In this document: piece after piece, positions 45,253-57,671 of the stretch | Numbering within the stretch: position 1 is the stretch's first letter | How the letters are laid out: every line of letters starts with the position of its first letter | Assembly: GCF_030815865.1 (NCBI RefSeq) | Contig: NZ_JAUSXI010000001.1 | Location: 186,001-250,000 of the forward strand | DNA: 64,000 nt | Reading direction: 5' to 3' | DNA from: Arthrobacter globiformis | GTDB lineage: Bacteria > Actinomycetota > Actinomycetes > Actinomycetales > Micrococcaceae | Position numbers and translations under genes: made by a program | The notes under the pieces: generated by a model | What the model was told of the DNA's origin: nothing | What the model saw: the letters and a program-made list of their open reading frames with translations, nothing else | The model's database searches: none

Positions 45253-46137
45253 GTGCATATCGGACTGATCGGCCTTGGAAAAATGGGTTTCAACATGCGC
45301 GAACGGCTGCGCAAAGGCGGGATCGATGTCACTGGCTTCGACCGCAACCCCGAGGTTACCGATGTGGCCTCCACGGACGAGCTCATCGCCGCACTTCCTG
45401 CGCCGCGCCTGATCTGGGTCATGGTTCCGGCCGGTGAAATCACGGATGCTGTCATCACCGAGCTCGGTGCGAAGCTGCAGCCCGGCGACATGGTGATCGA
45501 CGGCGGCAACTCCCGCTTCACCGAGGACCAGAAGCACGCCGCGGCCCTGGCCGAAAAGGGAATCCGCTTCGCCGACTGCGGCGTCTCCGGCGGAGTCTGG
45601 GGCCTGCAGAACGGTTACGGGCTTATGGTGGGCGGCGACGCCGAGGACATCGAACGTGCCCTTCCCGTCTTTGACGCGCTCCGCCCGGAAGGCGACCGCG
45701 CGGACAGCTTTGTCCATGTGGGCGGCGTCGGCGCGGGCCACTACGCGAAGATGGTGCACAACGGCATCGAATACGGCCTGATGCAGGCCTACGCCGAAGG
45801 CTATGAACTCCTCGCGGCCAAGGACATCGTCACTGATCTACCCGGAACGTTCCGCGCGTGGCAAAAGGGAACGGTGGTCCGGTCCTGGCTGCTGGACCTC
45901 ATGGTGAAGGCGCTGGACGAGGATCCCGGACTCACCTCCATCGACGACTACGTCGAGGACTCCGGTGAGGGCCGTTGGACCGTGGAAGAGGCCATTGCCA
46001 ATGCGGTTCCGGCCCCCGCCATTACCGCCGCGCTGTTTGCCCGCTTCGCCTCGCGCGAGGACAACTCGCCGGCCATGAAGATGGTGTCCGCGCTGCGCCA
46101 CCAGTTCGGCGGGCATGCCACCCGTCCGGCCAAGTAA
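45253..46137 (+). CDS. gnd: 6-phosphogluconate dehydrogenase, decarboxylating (short GndA type)
   Basis: This oxidises 6-phosphogluconate to ribulose 5-phosphate and CO2. The 294-residue product is the short form of the family: HIGLIGLGKMGFNMRERL (dinucleotide fold), GDMVIDGGNS, the catalytic-region GVSGGVWGLQNGYGLMVGG and GAGHYAKMVHNGIEYGLMQA (catalytic Lys). I start at GTG 45253, preceded by AAAGAG; the longer frame from 45208 begins inside the inverted repeat. Its place between dnaN and recF is typical for actinobacteria. Confidence 0.94.
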   Translation: MHIGLIGLGKMGFNMRERLRKGGIDVTGFDRNPEVTDVASTDELIAALPAPRLIWVMVPAGEITDAVITELGAKLQPGDMVIDGGNSRFTEDQKHAAALAEKGIRFADCGVSGGVWGLQNGYGLMVGGDAEDIERALPVFDALRPEGDRADSFVHVGGVGAGHYAKMVHNGIEYGLMQAYAEGYELLAAKDIVTDLPGTFRAWQKGTVVRSWLLDLMVKALDEDPGLTSIDDYVEDSGEGRWTVEEAIANAVPAPAITAALFARFASREDNSPAMKMVSALRHQFGGHATRPAK

Positions 46138-46197
46138 CTCCGTGTCCGGGATCCGTTCGGCTTCCGGACCGACGGTTCCCGAGAATTTGAAGATCGC

Positions 46198-47400
46198 GTG
46201 TACCTAGAACACCTGTCCCTGACCGATTTCCGCAGTTACGCCCAAGTGGATCTACGGTTTGACCCGGGCGTCACGGTCCTTGTCGGCTCCAACGGAATCG
46301 GCAAGACCAACCTGATGGAGGCCATCGGCTACCTGGCCACCCTCAGTTCGCACCGGGTCAGTGCCGACGGCCCCTTACTCCGTTTCGGAACCGACCGCGC
46401 CCTGATCCGAGCCAAGCTGGTACGGGGGGAACAGTCCACCGTCCTTGAGCTGGAAATCAACGGCGGTCGGGCCAACCGGGGACGCATCAACCGCAGCAAC
46501 CCCGTCCGTGCGCGCGACCTGCTGGGCATCTGCCAGACCGTCCTGTTCGCTCCGGAGGACCTGGCGCTCGTGAAGGGCGACCCGTCGAACCGGCGCCGCT
46601 TCCTCGACGAGCTCCTCGTGAGCCTGATCCCACGGCACGCCGCCACCCGCAGCGATTACGACCGCGTGCTCAAACAGCGCAACGCACTGCTGAAGTCGGC
46701 ACGGGCCGGAAAATTCACAGCCGGCCACGAAGCCACCCTCGATGTCTGGGACCAGCACATGGCACGCGCCGGGGCGGAACTGCTCCACGCCAGGCTGGAA
46801 CTCGTCGAGCGGCTCCGGCCCCACCTTAACAGCGCCTACGCCCAGCTCACCGACGGTTCCAAGGCCGCGGATGCGGTCTACCGCTCGACACTCCAGACCA
46901 TGATGGACGACGACGGCGAACCGGCCAGCGCTTCGACGGCACCACCCGGGCCGGGAAACCCGGCCGAGGACCTGCGCATGCTGTCCGTGGATGAGCTTGA
47001 GGAACGCTACGTGCAGGCCTTCGCGGCCTCCCGCCGCAAAGAACGCGAACGGGGCATCTCACTGGTGGGTCCGCACCGGGACGAGCTGGAACTCGTGCTC
47101 GGGCAGGCCCCCGCCAAGGGTTACGCCTCACACGGTGAAACATGGTCCATGTGCCTTTCCCTGCGGCTGGCGTCCTACTACGTCATGCTCGACGACGCCC
47201 GCACCGGGGGCTCGGCGCCGATCCTCATCCTGGACGACGTCTTCGCCGAACTTGATGTCCAGCGGCGGCGTAAACTGGCCGCAATAGTTGCCGGCGCCGA
47301 GCAGGTGCTGGTGACCGCCGCCGTCGACGCCGATATTCCAGACGAGCTTGCGGGCCGGCGGGTGAAGGTAATCCCGGGAGGAATCGATGAACAGGGATAA
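46198..47400 (+). CDS. recF: DNA replication and repair protein RecF
   Basis: RecF is an SMC-like ATPase that helps load RecA at gaps. The 400-residue protein has Walker A GSNGIGKTNLMEAIGYLA, the signature-like GYASHGETWSMCLSLRLA and Walker B PILILDDVFAELD. The N-terminus YLEHLSLTDFRSYAQ is characteristic. It starts with GTG and only a weak Shine-Dalgarno. The last 14 bases overlap dciA. Confidence 0.95.
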   Translation: MYLEHLSLTDFRSYAQVDLRFDPGVTVLVGSNGIGKTNLMEAIGYLATLSSHRVSADGPLLRFGTDRALIRAKLVRGEQSTVLELEINGGRANRGRINRSNPVRARDLLGICQTVLFAPEDLALVKGDPSNRRRFLDELLVSLIPRHAATRSDYDRVLKQRNALLKSARAGKFTAGHEATLDVWDQHMARAGAELLHARLELVERLRPHLNSAYAQLTDGSKAADAVYRSTLQTMMDDDGEPASASTAPPGPGNPAEDLRMLSVDELEERYVQAFAASRRKERERGISLVGPHRDELELVLGQAPAKGYASHGETWSMCLSLRLASYYVMLDDARTGGSAPILILDDVFAELDVQRRRKLAAIVAGAEQVLVTAAVDADIPDELAGRRVKVIPGGIDEQG

Positions 47401-47944
47401 GGACGGCGGCCTGCAGCCCGGCCGCGATCCCGATGAAATCGATGCCGCCCAGGCGGCGCTGAACAGGATGCGTGAGGCAGCGGCCGCACGGGGCGAGGTC
47501 CGCAGGAAGGCGCCGCGGGCCGGCGCCAGTCAAAAACCGCGAACCGCGCCGGGGGGAACGCGGGGCTTCAGCCAGTTCCACTCCACCGGACGCGATCCCC
47601 TGGGGCTGGGAAAAGTCGTGGGCCGGCTGGTCGCCGAGCGCGGCTGGACCTCGCCGGTAGCCGTGGGCTCGGTCATGGCCGAGTGGCCGACGCTTGTGGG
47701 CCCGGAAATCGCTGCCCACTGCACCCCGGAAAGCTTCACAGACACCACCCTCCATGTCCGATGCGACTCCACGGCCTGGGCGACGCAGCTCCGGCTGCTG
47801 AGCATGAGCCTGCTCGAAAAGTTCCGCACCGAACTCGGCGACGGCGTTGTCACCAGCATCCAGGTGCTGGGCCCGGCGGCACCGAGCTGGCGCAAGGGCG
47901 GACGTACCGTCAACGGCCGCGGACCGCGGGACACCTACGGGTAG
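47387..47944 (+). CDS. dciA: DciA family protein (DUF721), helicase-loading factor
   Basis: The 185-residue protein has an unstructured, charged N-terminus and a C-terminal KH-like DUF721 domain (about residues 65-165, with VAERGWTSPVAVGSVMAEWP, LVGPEIAAHCTPESF and LHVRCDSTAWATQLRLL). DciA is the ancestral loader/recruiter of the DnaB helicase in bacteria lacking DnaC/DnaI. The ATG lies within the 3' end of recF. The recF-dciA-gyrB order is standard in actinobacteria. Confidence 0.9.
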   Translation: MNRDKDGGLQPGRDPDEIDAAQAALNRMREAAAARGEVRRKAPRAGASQKPRTAPGGTRGFSQFHSTGRDPLGLGKVVGRLVAERGWTSPVAVGSVMAEWPTLVGPEIAAHCTPESFTDTTLHVRCDSTAWATQLRLLSMSLLEKFRTELGDGVVTSIQVLGPAAPSWRKGGRTVNGRGPRDTYG

Positions 47945-50478
<2,534 letters not shown>

Positions 50479-50536
50479 CGGCTGCTCCGCCTGATATTTC
50501 AGAACCGACATATACCTGAAACGGAAAATACAGACT

Positions 50537-53272
50537 ATGAGTGACGAAACACCTGAGGTCCCGGCCGAGTCTCCGGACGCCACGGAGCCGGTGCTGGAGG
50601 GCGACGTGCTGGTCGACCGCGTGGAGCAGGTGGACCTCCAGACGGAGATGCAGCGCTCCTACCTCGACTACGCCATGGCCGTCATCGTCGGCCGCGCTCT
50701 GCCCGATGTGCGGGACGGCCTGAAGCCCGTTCACCGCCGCGTGCTGTACGCGATGTTCGACGGCGGGTACCGCCCGGACCGTGCTTTCAACAAGTGTGCC
50801 CGTGTGGTGGGCGAGGTTATGGGCCAGTACCACCCCCACGGCGACACGGCGATTTACGATGCCCTGGTGCGCCTGATCCAGGACTGGACCATGCGCTACC
50901 CGCTGGCGCTGGGCCAGGGCAACTTCGGCTCACCCGGCAACGACGGCGCCGCGGCCCCGCGGTACACGGAAACGAAGATGGCGCCGCTCGCCATGGAGAT
51001 GGTCCGTGACATCGACGAGGAGACCGTCGACTTCCAGGACAACTACGACGGCAAGAACCAGGAACCCACCATCCTCCCGGCGCGGTTCCCCAACCTGCTG
51101 GTCAACGGGTCCTCGGGCATCGCCGTCGGCATGGCCACGAACATCCCGCCGCACAACCTCCGCGAGGTGGCCGACGGCGTCCAGTGGTACCTGGCCAACC
51201 CGACCGCCAGCCGCGAGCAGCTGCTGGAAGAACTGCTGAAGCGGATCAAGGGACCGGATTTCCCCACTGGCGCCACCATCCTGGGCCACAAGGGCATCGA
51301 GGACGCCTACCGCACCGGCCGCGGCTCCATCACCATGCGTGCTGTGGTCAACGTTGAGGAGCTGCAGGGGCGGACCTGCCTCGTCGTCACCGAGCTGCCC
51401 TATCAGGCCAACCCGGACAACCTGGCCATCAAGATCGCGGAACTGGTCAAGGACGGCAAGGTCCAGGGCATCGCCGACCTCCGCGACGAGACGTCCGGCC
51501 GCACCGGTCAGCGCCTGGTCATCGTGCTGAAGCGCGACGCCGTCGCCAAGGTGGTGCTGAACAACCTCTACAAGCACACCCAGCTGCAGGAAAACTTCGG
51601 CGCGAACATGCTGGCCATCGTGGACGGGGTGCCGCGCACTCTCAGCCTCGATGCCTTCATCCGCCACTGGGTCACCCACCAGTTGGATGTCATCGCCCGG
51701 CGCACGCGCTACCGCCTGCGCAAGGCTGAGGAAGAAGCACACATCCTGCGTGCCCTCCTCAAGGCATTGGACATGCTGGATGAGGTCATCGCCCTGATCC
51801 GCGCGTCCAGCACCACGGAAGCAGCGCGCGACGGACTGATGCAGCTGCTGGACATCGACGAGGTCCAGGCCCGCGCCATCCTCGACATGCAGCTCCGCCG
51901 GCTCGCTGCCCTGGAACGCCAGAAGATCCAGGACCGCCACACCGAACTCGAAGCAATGATCACCGAATTCAACGCGATTCTCGCCTCCGAGGAACGCCAG
52001 CGCTCGATCATCAGCGAGGAACTCGCCGAGATCGTGGCCAAGCACGGCGACGACCGCCGCACCCAGATCCTGATGGGCTACGACGGCGACATGTCCATGG
52101 AAGACCTCATTCCCGAAGAGGAAGTGGTGGTCACCATCACCCGCGGCGGCTACGTCAAGCGCACGCGGAGCGACAACTACCGTTCACAGCAGCGCGGCGG
52201 CAAGGGCATCAAGGGTGCCCAGCTGCGCGGCGATGACGTGGTGGAACACTTCTTCGTCACCACGACCCACCACTGGCTGCTCTTCTTCACGAACTTCGGC
52301 CGTGTCTACCGGGCCAAGGCCTACGAACTTGCCGAGGGCGGCCGCGATACCAAGGGCCAGCACGTGGCGAACCTGCTGGCCTTTCAGCCGGACGAGCACA
52401 TCGCCCAGGTGCTGGACCTGAAGGACTACCAGCACGCGCCGTACCTGGTGCTCGCCACCAAGCGCGGCCTGGTCAAGAAGACCCGGCTGGAGGACTACGA
52501 CACCAACCGGTCCGCCGGTGTCATCGCCATCAACCTCCGGGATGAGGACGAACTGGTCTCCGCGCAGCTGGTCTCCGAGACGGACGACCTCATGCTGGTC
52601 TCGCGGAAGGGCCAGTCCATCCGCTTCACGGCGACCGATGACGCACTCCGCCCCATGGGCCGTGCCACCTCCGGCGTGACAGGCATGAAGTTCCGGGAGG
52701 ACGACGAACTGCTCGCTATGAACGTGGTGGCTGAGGGCTCCTACGTTTTCGTGGTGACCGAAGGCGGCTACGCCAAGCGCACCGCCGTCGAGGAATACCG
52801 CCTGCAGGGCCGCGGCGGCCTCGGCATCAAGGTGGCCAAGCTCGCCGAAGAACGCGGGGATCTGGTGGGCGCCCTGGTGGTCCAGGAGGAAGACGAGGTT
52901 CTCGTGGTCATGGGCGGCGGCAAGGTTGTCCGTTCATCCGTGACCGGCGTCCCCGCAAAGGGCCGCGACACGATGGGCGTCATCTTCGCAAAGCCGGACA
53001 AGAACGACCGCATCATCGAGGTGGCCCGCAACACCGAACGCGGCCTCGAAGCGGAAGTTGAAGCCAGCGCGGAGCGGGAGTCCGAAGCCGACCACACAGA
53101 TGAACCGAGTGCGTCAGAAATCTTGGCTATCGCCGCTGATGACGTAACGTTGGCTGAAGATGCCGGCCCAGACGAGGAATCCGCAGAGGCGGGCTCAGCC
53201 CTGGCCGATGAAGCAGAAGGAACGTCCGGCGATGCTGAGGCGAACGAAGATAACACCGGAGGTAACGAGTGA
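50537..53272 (+). CDS. gyrA: DNA gyrase subunit A
   Basis: GyrA cuts and rejoins DNA. The 911-residue product has the catalytic tyrosine in [12 protein letters not shown] and the quinolone-determining segment [11 protein letters not shown], where Thr occupies the position of E. coli Ser83 and the Asp87 equivalent is kept. The C-terminal beta-pinwheel includes the GyrA box QRGGKGIKG. The last 90 residues are an acidic tail. The stop codon overlaps the GTG start of the next gene. Confidence 0.97.
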   Translation: MSDETPEVPAESPDATEPVLEGDVLVDRVEQVDLQTEMQRSYLDYAMAVIVGRALPDVRDGLKPVHRRVLYAMFDGGYRPDRAFNKCARVVGEVMGQYHPHGDTAIYDALVRLIQDWTMRYPLALGQGNFGSPGNDGAAAPRYTETKMAPLAMEMVRDIDEETVDFQDNYDGKNQEPTILPARFPNLLVNGSSGIAVGMATNIPPHNLREVADGVQWYLANPTASREQLLEELLKRIKGPDFPTGATILGHKGIEDAYRTGRGSITMRAVVNVEELQGRTCLVVTELPYQANPDNLAIKIAELVKDGKVQGIADLRDETSGRTGQRLVIVLKRDAVAKVVLNNLYKHTQLQENFGANMLAIVDGVPRTLSLDAFIRHWVTHQLDVIARRTRYRLRKAEEEAHILRALLKALDMLDEVIALIRASSTTEAARDGLMQLLDIDEVQARAILDMQLRRLAALERQKIQDRHTELEAMITEFNAILASEERQRSIISEELAEIVAKHGDDRRTQILMGYDGDMSMEDLIPEEEVVVTITRGGYVKRTRSDNYRSQQRGGKGIKGAQLRGDDVVEHFFVTTTHHWLLFFTNFGRVYRAKAYELAEGGRDTKGQHVANLLAFQPDEHIAQVLDLKDYQHAPYLVLATKRGLVKKTRLEDYDTNRSAGVIAINLRDEDELVSAQLVSETDDLMLVSRKGQSIRFTATDDALRPMGRATSGVTGMKFREDDELLAMNVVAEGSYVFVVTEGGYAKRTAVEEYRLQGRGGLGIKVAKLAEERGDLVGALVVQEEDEVLVVMGGGKVVRSSVTGVPAKGRDTMGVIFAKPDKNDRIIEVARNTERGLEAEVEASAERESEADHTDEPSASEILAIAADDVTLAEDAGPDEESAEAGSALADEAEGTSGDAEANEDNTGGNE

Positions 53273-53916
53273 GCAATTCCGACTCATTTCCCAAGCCGAG
53301 CAGTAATGGTCCCGGCGGGATGCGTCAGCCGGCGTCCGCTCCCCGAGTGAATGCCCCAGTGCGTCCCCAGCAGAGCCCGGCCACGCCGTCGGGTCTTCCG
53401 GGGCAGCGTCCTGCAGGTGCGGGACAGCGCCCGGCACCCGCAGGACAGGGCCAGAGGCCGGCCGCGCCGGCTCAGCGCCCGGCAGCCCCAGGACAGCGGC
53501 CGCAGGCCCCGCAGGGCGCACCCGGACTGGTGAAGCCGGCCCCGAAGGCCAAGGCTCGCCGCGCCCGGCTGCTGGTCAGCAAGGTTGACCCCTGGTCCGT
53601 CCTGAAAATGGCGTTCCTGCTGTCCGTCGCCCTCGGCATCGTCACAGTCGTGGCCGCCATCGTGCTGTGGACCGTGCTGGACCTGACCGGCATCTTCGAC
53701 CAGGTGGACAGCCTGCTGGGAACCCTCGCCGGTTCCGAGGGCGGCGGCTTCGAACTGAAGAAGGTCGCGTCGCTCGGCCAAGTGGCGTCCTTCGCGACGA
53801 TCATCGCCGTCGTGAATGTGGTGCTGCTGACCGCTCTGTCCATGCTGTCGGCTGTGTTGTACAACATCTCGGCAACGCTTGTCGGCGGCATCGGTGTGAC
53901 CCTCACCGACGACTGA
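53269..53916 (+). CDS. DUF3566 domain membrane protein
   Basis: The 215-residue protein has a Pro/Gln/Ala-rich cytoplasmic N-terminus (about residues 1-95), then [20 protein letters not shown] leading into a membrane helix. A loop of about 50 residues and a second helix ([20 protein letters not shown]) follow. DUF3566 proteins almost always follow gyrA in actinobacteria, and the function is unknown. GGAGG precedes GTG 53269, which overlaps the gyrA stop (GTGA), so translation is coupled. Confidence 0.9.
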   Translation: MSNSDSFPKPSSNGPGGMRQPASAPRVNAPVRPQQSPATPSGLPGQRPAGAGQRPAPAGQGQRPAAPAQRPAAPGQRPQAPQGAPGLVKPAPKAKARRARLLVSKVDPWSVLKMAFLLSVALGIVTVVAAIVLWTVLDLTGIFDQVDSLLGTLAGSEGGGFELKKVASLGQVASFATIIAVVNVVLLTALSMLSAVLYNISATLVGGIGVTLTDD

Positions 53917-53961
53917 AAAACCCCGTATTTCCGCGGAAAAACCCCGCAGGAATGCCTCGAT

Positions 53962-53991
53962 TTGAGATCGGGCCGGGATGTGCTGTAGAGT
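53962..53991 (+). promoter_or_regulatory. Promoter of tRNA-Ile
   Basis: TTGAGA (53962-53967), an 18-base spacer and TAGAGT (53986-53991) form a housekeeping-type promoter 25 bases before the tRNA. Confidence 0.6.
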
Positions 53992-54016
53992 CATGTCTCG
54001 GCCCGATGAGGCATCG

Positions 54017-54090
54017 GGGCGTATAGCTCAGGCGGTTAGAGCGCTTCGCTGATAACGAAGAGGTCCCAGGTTCAAGTCCTGGTACGCCCA
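54017..54090 (+). tRNA. tRNA-Ile (GAT)
   Basis: A 74-base cloverleaf has acceptor stem gggcgta/tacgccc, anticodon stem cttcg/cgaag with loop CTGATAA (anticodon GAT), and T-arm GTTCAAGTC. CCA is not encoded. It lies downstream of gyrA as in most actinobacteria. Confidence 0.97.
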
Positions 54091-54160
54091 CGGAACCTGC
54101 ACAGGTTCAAGTCGAGGTTTAGGCCGGATTCCATAGGAATCAAGCCGGAACGGGGTGCAC

Positions 54161-54280
54161 GTGAAGAAGTTGCTGGTCATTGCAGCTGCAGTCGCAGGCG
54201 CCCTCCTCTACAAGAAAAAGGTGCAGGAATCTGAAGCCCGGAAAACAGTCTGGAGCGAATCAACCGACAAGGTTGAATAG
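54161..54280 (+). CDS. DLW-39-like small protein
   Basis: A GTG at 54161 opens a 39-residue frame ending at TAG 54280, with GGAA about 10 bases upstream. The product has a basic MKKLL start, one short hydrophobic helix (VIAAAVAGALLY), a Lys patch and TVWSESTDKVE, which aligns with the DLW-containing end of the actinobacterial DLW-39 family. The position between the tRNA-Ile and tRNA-Ala genes after gyrA is the expected one. The family's function is unknown. Here DLW reads TVW. An in-frame GTG at 54155 is an alternative start. Confidence 0.8.
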   Translation: MKKLLVIAAAVAGALLYKKKVQESEARKTVWSESTDKVE

Positions 54281-54351
54281 CCCGGATCCCGGTGCGGAGG
54301 CTGGTCAGCCAGGCTCCGGAACTAGGGTATGATTGACGGGTTGCTTCTTAT

Positions 54352-54427
54352 GGGGGCATGGCGCAATTGGTAGCGCACCTGCTTTGCAAGCAGGGGGTTC
54401 GGGGTTCGAGTCCCCGTGCCTCCACCA
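54352..54427 (+). tRNA. tRNA-Ala (TGC)
   Basis: The cloverleaf has acceptor ggggGCA/TGCCTCC (one G-U pair), anticodon arm cctgc-TTTGCAA-gcagg (anticodon TGC), T-arm GTTCGAGTC and an encoded 3' CCA (54425-54427). A -10-like TATGAT lies at 54328-54333. Confidence 0.97.
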
Positions 54428-54431
54428 TAAG

Positions 54432-54465
54432 AAAAGGTCCCGGTCGGAAACGGCCGGGACCTTTT
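54432..54465 (+). terminator. Terminator after tRNA-Ala
   Basis: A 12-bp stem (54432-54443 with 54454-54465) directly follows the tRNA, and its right arm ends in TTTT. Confidence 0.85.
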
Positions 54466-54534
54466 GCTTTGCCCGGCTAGAGGTCTGTCCCGGGTTTCGA
54501 CGGGCTCAACCAGCGGGGCCACTACTGTGGAACA

Positions 54535-55458
54535 GTGAATCTTTTCCTTGCGGCCTTGGGCGTCCTGGGCGTGGCTTCGTCAGGTCCGCTAATCGCCGCC
54601 ACGCTCGGCGCCACCACCGTCACGGCCCTGGCCATCGCCTTCTGGCGCAACGCCATCGCGGCAGCCGTCATGGCCGCTCCTACGCTGGTCCGGGAACCGC
54701 GCCAGTTCGGCCGCATCGCGGGACATGAGTTCCGCTGGTCGCTCCTTGCGGCGGTGGCCCTGGCCCTGCACTTCGCCTGCTTCATTACGTCCCTGCAGCT
54801 GACCTCGGTGGCTGCCGCTACGGCGCTCGTCTGCCTGCAGTCCGCCTGGATAGCCATCATTCAGCTTTTCCGCGGCGTGCGGCACCGCTGGCAGGTCCTG
54901 GTTGGCCTGGGCATCTCCTTCGGCGGCGTAGTGGCCATCACCGGTTTCGACATGGGTACCTCCCCCGACGCCCTGCTGGGCGACCTCCTGGCCATGGCCG
55001 GCGGACTCCTCGCAGGAATCTACACGCTAGCCGGAGGCCGGGCACGCCAGAGCATGACGACCGGAACGTACACAGCCCTCTGCTACGGCATGTGCGCAGT
55101 GCTGGTGGCGGTGCTGGCGATCTTCACCAACCAGCCCCTCTCCGGGTTCGACGCCGGCGGCTGGCTGGGCATTTTGGCGATCACGGTGTGTGCCCAGCTG
55201 GTGGGGCATACGGCATTCAACCACCTGCTGGCCACCATGAGCCCGCTCCTGGTGTCCATGATCATCCTGCTTGAAATACCGGGCGCGGCCCTGCTGGCCG
55301 CTGTGTTCCTGGATGAGACGCTGCCAGCGGGAACCTATGCCGGACTGGCGCTCATCCTTGTGGGCCTCGCCGTCGTGGTGGCCGGACAGTGGAACGGGAA
55401 AGGCGGGTGCGGCAAACCGCCGGAGGGACGGCCGCTGGCCCAACTAGGGGCTGACTAA
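54535..55458 (+). CDS. EamA family (DMT) transporter
   Basis: This 307-residue drug/metabolite transporter has ten predicted helices in two EamA repeats (about residues 5-130 and 145-285). Typical features are SSGPLIAATLGATTVTALAIAFWR near the start (written here only in part: FWRNAIAA) and the second-repeat GHTAFNHLLATMSPLLVS followed by LEIPGAALLAAVFLDE. The substrate is unknown. The GTG start at 54535 lies just after a REP-like fragment at about 54494. It converges with the glycosyltransferase gene. Confidence 0.87.
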   Translation: MNLFLAALGVLGVASSGPLIAATLGATTVTALAIAFWRNAIAAAVMAAPTLVREPRQFGRIAGHEFRWSLLAAVALALHFACFITSLQLTSVAAATALVCLQSAWIAIIQLFRGVRHRWQVLVGLGISFGGVVAITGFDMGTSPDALLGDLLAMAGGLLAGIYTLAGGRARQSMTTGTYTALCYGMCAVLVAVLAIFTNQPLSGFDAGGWLGILAITVCAQLVGHTAFNHLLATMSPLLVSMIILLEIPGAALLAAVFLDETLPAGTYAGLALILVGLAVVVAGQWNGKGGCGKPPEGRPLAQLGAD

Positions 55459-55490
55459 GGACGGCCCTTCCCGGCTGGTTTTCAGCGGCC

Positions 55491-56393
55491 CTACTGCCCC
55501 CCGCGGCGGACAGGCTGGCTGGTGTTGACGGTGTGGATGGCGCGCAGGAGCTTTGCGGGGAAATACACCGAGAAGAACACCACCATGGGCGCCTTGAGGG
55601 CCATCTTCTTCACGTTATGGGCCTTGTAGGTGCGGTCGAAGCGCGTCACGTAATACCGGTAGTCGCGGGGTGAATCCTCGAGCCGGCGGGCCGACATCCC
55701 GGAGACCATCTGCGGCCAGTACTGGACCTTGAGATCGTGGTCAGCCAGATGCAGGGACAGGTCGATGTCCTCGTGCATCTCGTCCCTTTCGTCCCGGCAA
55801 GCTTCGTCGCGGATGGTCTCCCACGCAGAACGGCGGAGGGCCATGTTGGACCCGAACAGGAAGTGGTACTGGTGCTTGGCCAGCTTCAGCATTAGCTGGC
55901 GCATCTTGTCATCGGCCTTGAGGCCGAAGCGGCGCATCGGCATGTCGTAGTAGACCACGGGTCCGGTGGCGGCCGATGTGGACAGGTCCTCGAAGGCCTT
56001 CTGCACCTGCTCCACCCAGTCAGGCTCCACCACCGAGTCGGCGTCGATCCGGCCCAAGATGTCACCGGTGGCGTTGTCCAGCCCGAAATTGCGGGTAGGG
56101 ATAAGTCCCTGCTCCCTGTCCTGGCGGAGCAGGATGATGGGACTCTCCGGGTACTCCTGCTGCATCTGCGTGACGATCGACGCCGTGCGGTCCTTGGACA
56201 TGTTGTCCACCACAATGATCTCGTGCGCCGGAACCGACTGGTATACCGCCGCGATGAGGCACTGCCGGATGACACTTTCCTCGTTGTAGGCCGGGATAAC
56301 AATCGATACGCGCGGCTCAGTGTCGGTCAAGGCATCCTCTGCGGATCTATCGGGTGACATCCCCTCCAACTTAGCACCGATGCTTTCCATCAC
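55491..56393 (-). CDS. Glycosyltransferase family 2 protein
   Basis: This GT-A transferase of 300 residues has VSIVIPAYNEESVIRQCL at the start of the domain, IIVVDNMSKDRTASIV, the DxD metal site in GRIDADSVVEPDW, and the catalytic-region EDIDLSLHLADHDLKV. A hydrophobic C-terminal segment (APMVVFFSVYFPAKLL) may touch the membrane. It probably transfers a sugar to an envelope lipid or polymer. The start is uncertain: GTG 56393, ATG 56390 or ATG 56360, none with an ideal ribosome-binding site. Confidence 0.87.
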   Translation of the reverse strand: MMESIGAKLEGMSPDRSAEDALTDTEPRVSIVIPAYNEESVIRQCLIAAVYQSVPAHEIIVVDNMSKDRTASIVTQMQQEYPESPIILLRQDREQGLIPTRNFGLDNATGDILGRIDADSVVEPDWVEQVQKAFEDLSTSAATGPVVYYDMPMRRFGLKADDKMRQLMLKLAKHQYHFLFGSNMALRRSAWETIRDEACRDERDEMHEDIDLSLHLADHDLKVQYWPQMVSGMSARRLEDSPRDYRYYVTRFDRTYKAHNVKKMALKAPMVVFFSVYFPAKLLRAIHTVNTSQPVRRGGQ

Positions 56394-56446
56394 AGCGGCA
56401 CCTGTCTTTTAGGCACGACGAGGCGGACACATAATCCCGCAGACGG

Positions 56447-56480
56447 CAGGAGGGGCCCCGCGGCTGCGGAACCCCTCCTG
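56447..56480 (-). terminator. Hairpin after the 336-residue membrane protein gene
   Basis: caggagggg (56447-56455) pairs with cccctcctg (56472-56480). It lies 25 bases past the stop of the gene ending at 56505, and no clear T-run follows. Confidence 0.5.
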
Positions 56481-56504
56481 TCACTGCCCTCTTAGGGGCA
56501 ATGG

Positions 56505-57515
56505 CTAAGCCTTCTTGTCTGCACCGTTCTCGATGTTGGATGCGATGTTCTTCACCGCGGCCTTGGCATCGGTGGCAACGTCACCGGCGTCGGAATCCGC
56601 GTCCTCGGCAACGTGCTTTGCCTTGTCAGCAGAAGCGTCGGCTTCGTCCTCGGCGGCCAGTGCAAAGGCAGCATCGAGCGGTGTATCGGCGGGCGCTGAA
56701 GCAGAGCTGCCAGCCGGGGCGGCCGGAACCGGTGCCGGCGTCTCCGCGGCCGAGCCAACACCGGCAGCCGATCCAACACCGGTGGCGGACGCCGCGGGGG
56801 TGGTGACCTCTGAGGTCGACGATGCGGGCGTTACGGGCGCGGGGGTCTTCCACGGGTCCTCGACCGGCTTCGAAGCCTTCCACGCCGCAACGCCGGCGGC
56901 CACGGCCGCGGCGATTACACCTACAATCAGGAGGCCGCGCTTCTTCGGCTTCTCCGGCTCCACCACCAGCGCCTTGCCGGTCACCGCCCGGCCTGCCTCG
57001 GAGGCGGCCGACTTCAGGTGCCCGCCAGCCAGATTCGCCTGTTCCTGGATGGTGTGGATGATGCCGACGTCGCCGAGTCGCTGGGCCACCGCATCGATGC
57101 GTGCCGGCGTGCCCTCAAGGGTCCGGTGGACGGCCTCGGAGGCGGTTCCGATCTGATCGGAGAACCGGGGAAGGTATTCCACCACCACGCGGTCGCGGGC
57201 CTGGGTGATGACGGGCGTTGCCCGGTCCAGGGCCTCGTGCATGCGCGGCGTGGCACCCTCCACGACGTCGTGGATCTTGGGTGCAAGTGTCGCCAGGCCG
57301 TCCTGGATGCGGGGCGTCACCGTGGCGACGCCGTCGGCAAGGTTGTGGGCCGCCACCTTGAGCCCCTCCTGGATCTTGGGGGAAGCGGTATCGAGGCCTT
57401 GCTGCAAGCGGGGAACTGCCCAGTCCACCGCTGCCTCCACGCGGTCCTTGGCGTTCTCAACTGCAGAACTGACCGACAACTCCAGTTCGCGGGCAATACG
57501 ATCCGATTTCTTCAC
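56505..57515 (-). CDS. Hypothetical helical protein with one membrane segment
   Basis: I do not recognise a named family. The 336-residue protein begins KKSDRIARELELSVSSAVEN. Residues 10-135 form long amphipathic helices with a loosely repeated pattern (VTPRIQDGLATLAPKIHDVV). A basic KPKKR precedes one membrane helix (GLLIVGVIAAAVAAGVAAW, about 205-223). The C-terminal 110 residues are Ala/Pro/Ser/Asp-rich and probably disordered. It lies between a glycosyltransferase and a cyclophilin gene. Similar apolipoprotein-like helical proteins are common in Arthrobacter-type genomes, from memory. Confidence 0.75.
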   Translation of the reverse strand: MKKSDRIARELELSVSSAVENAKDRVEAAVDWAVPRLQQGLDTASPKIQEGLKVAAHNLADGVATVTPRIQDGLATLAPKIHDVVEGATPRMHEALDRATPVITQARDRVVVEYLPRFSDQIGTASEAVHRTLEGTPARIDAVAQRLGDVGIIHTIQEQANLAGGHLKSAASEAGRAVTGKALVVEPEKPKKRGLLIVGVIAAAVAAGVAAWKASKPVEDPWKTPAPVTPASSTSEVTTPAASATGVGSAAGVGSAAETPAPVPAAPAGSSASAPADTPLDAAFALAAEDEADASADKAKHVAEDADSDAGDVATDAKAAVKNIASNIENGADKKA

Positions 57516-57671
57516 AACTACCTCCCGATTAATGTGACGGTTCTGTTGTTAGCCTACGTGCACGAATAGCCGGGCTGCTATCGTTCCGGCGGATTCACGG
57601 TGGATTTCACCCAGCGCGGAACTGTCTTTTCCGCCCGCGTTCGCGTTGACCCGCCGTCATAGAATGACCCT

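Noticed and set aside
54113..54160. A tRNA-like or rRNA-linked spacer between tRNA-Ile and tRNA-Ala
   Set aside because: The order tRNA-Ile/tRNA-Ala recalls rRNA spacers, but no 16S or 23S sequence flanks them; this is the standard post-gyrA arrangement.
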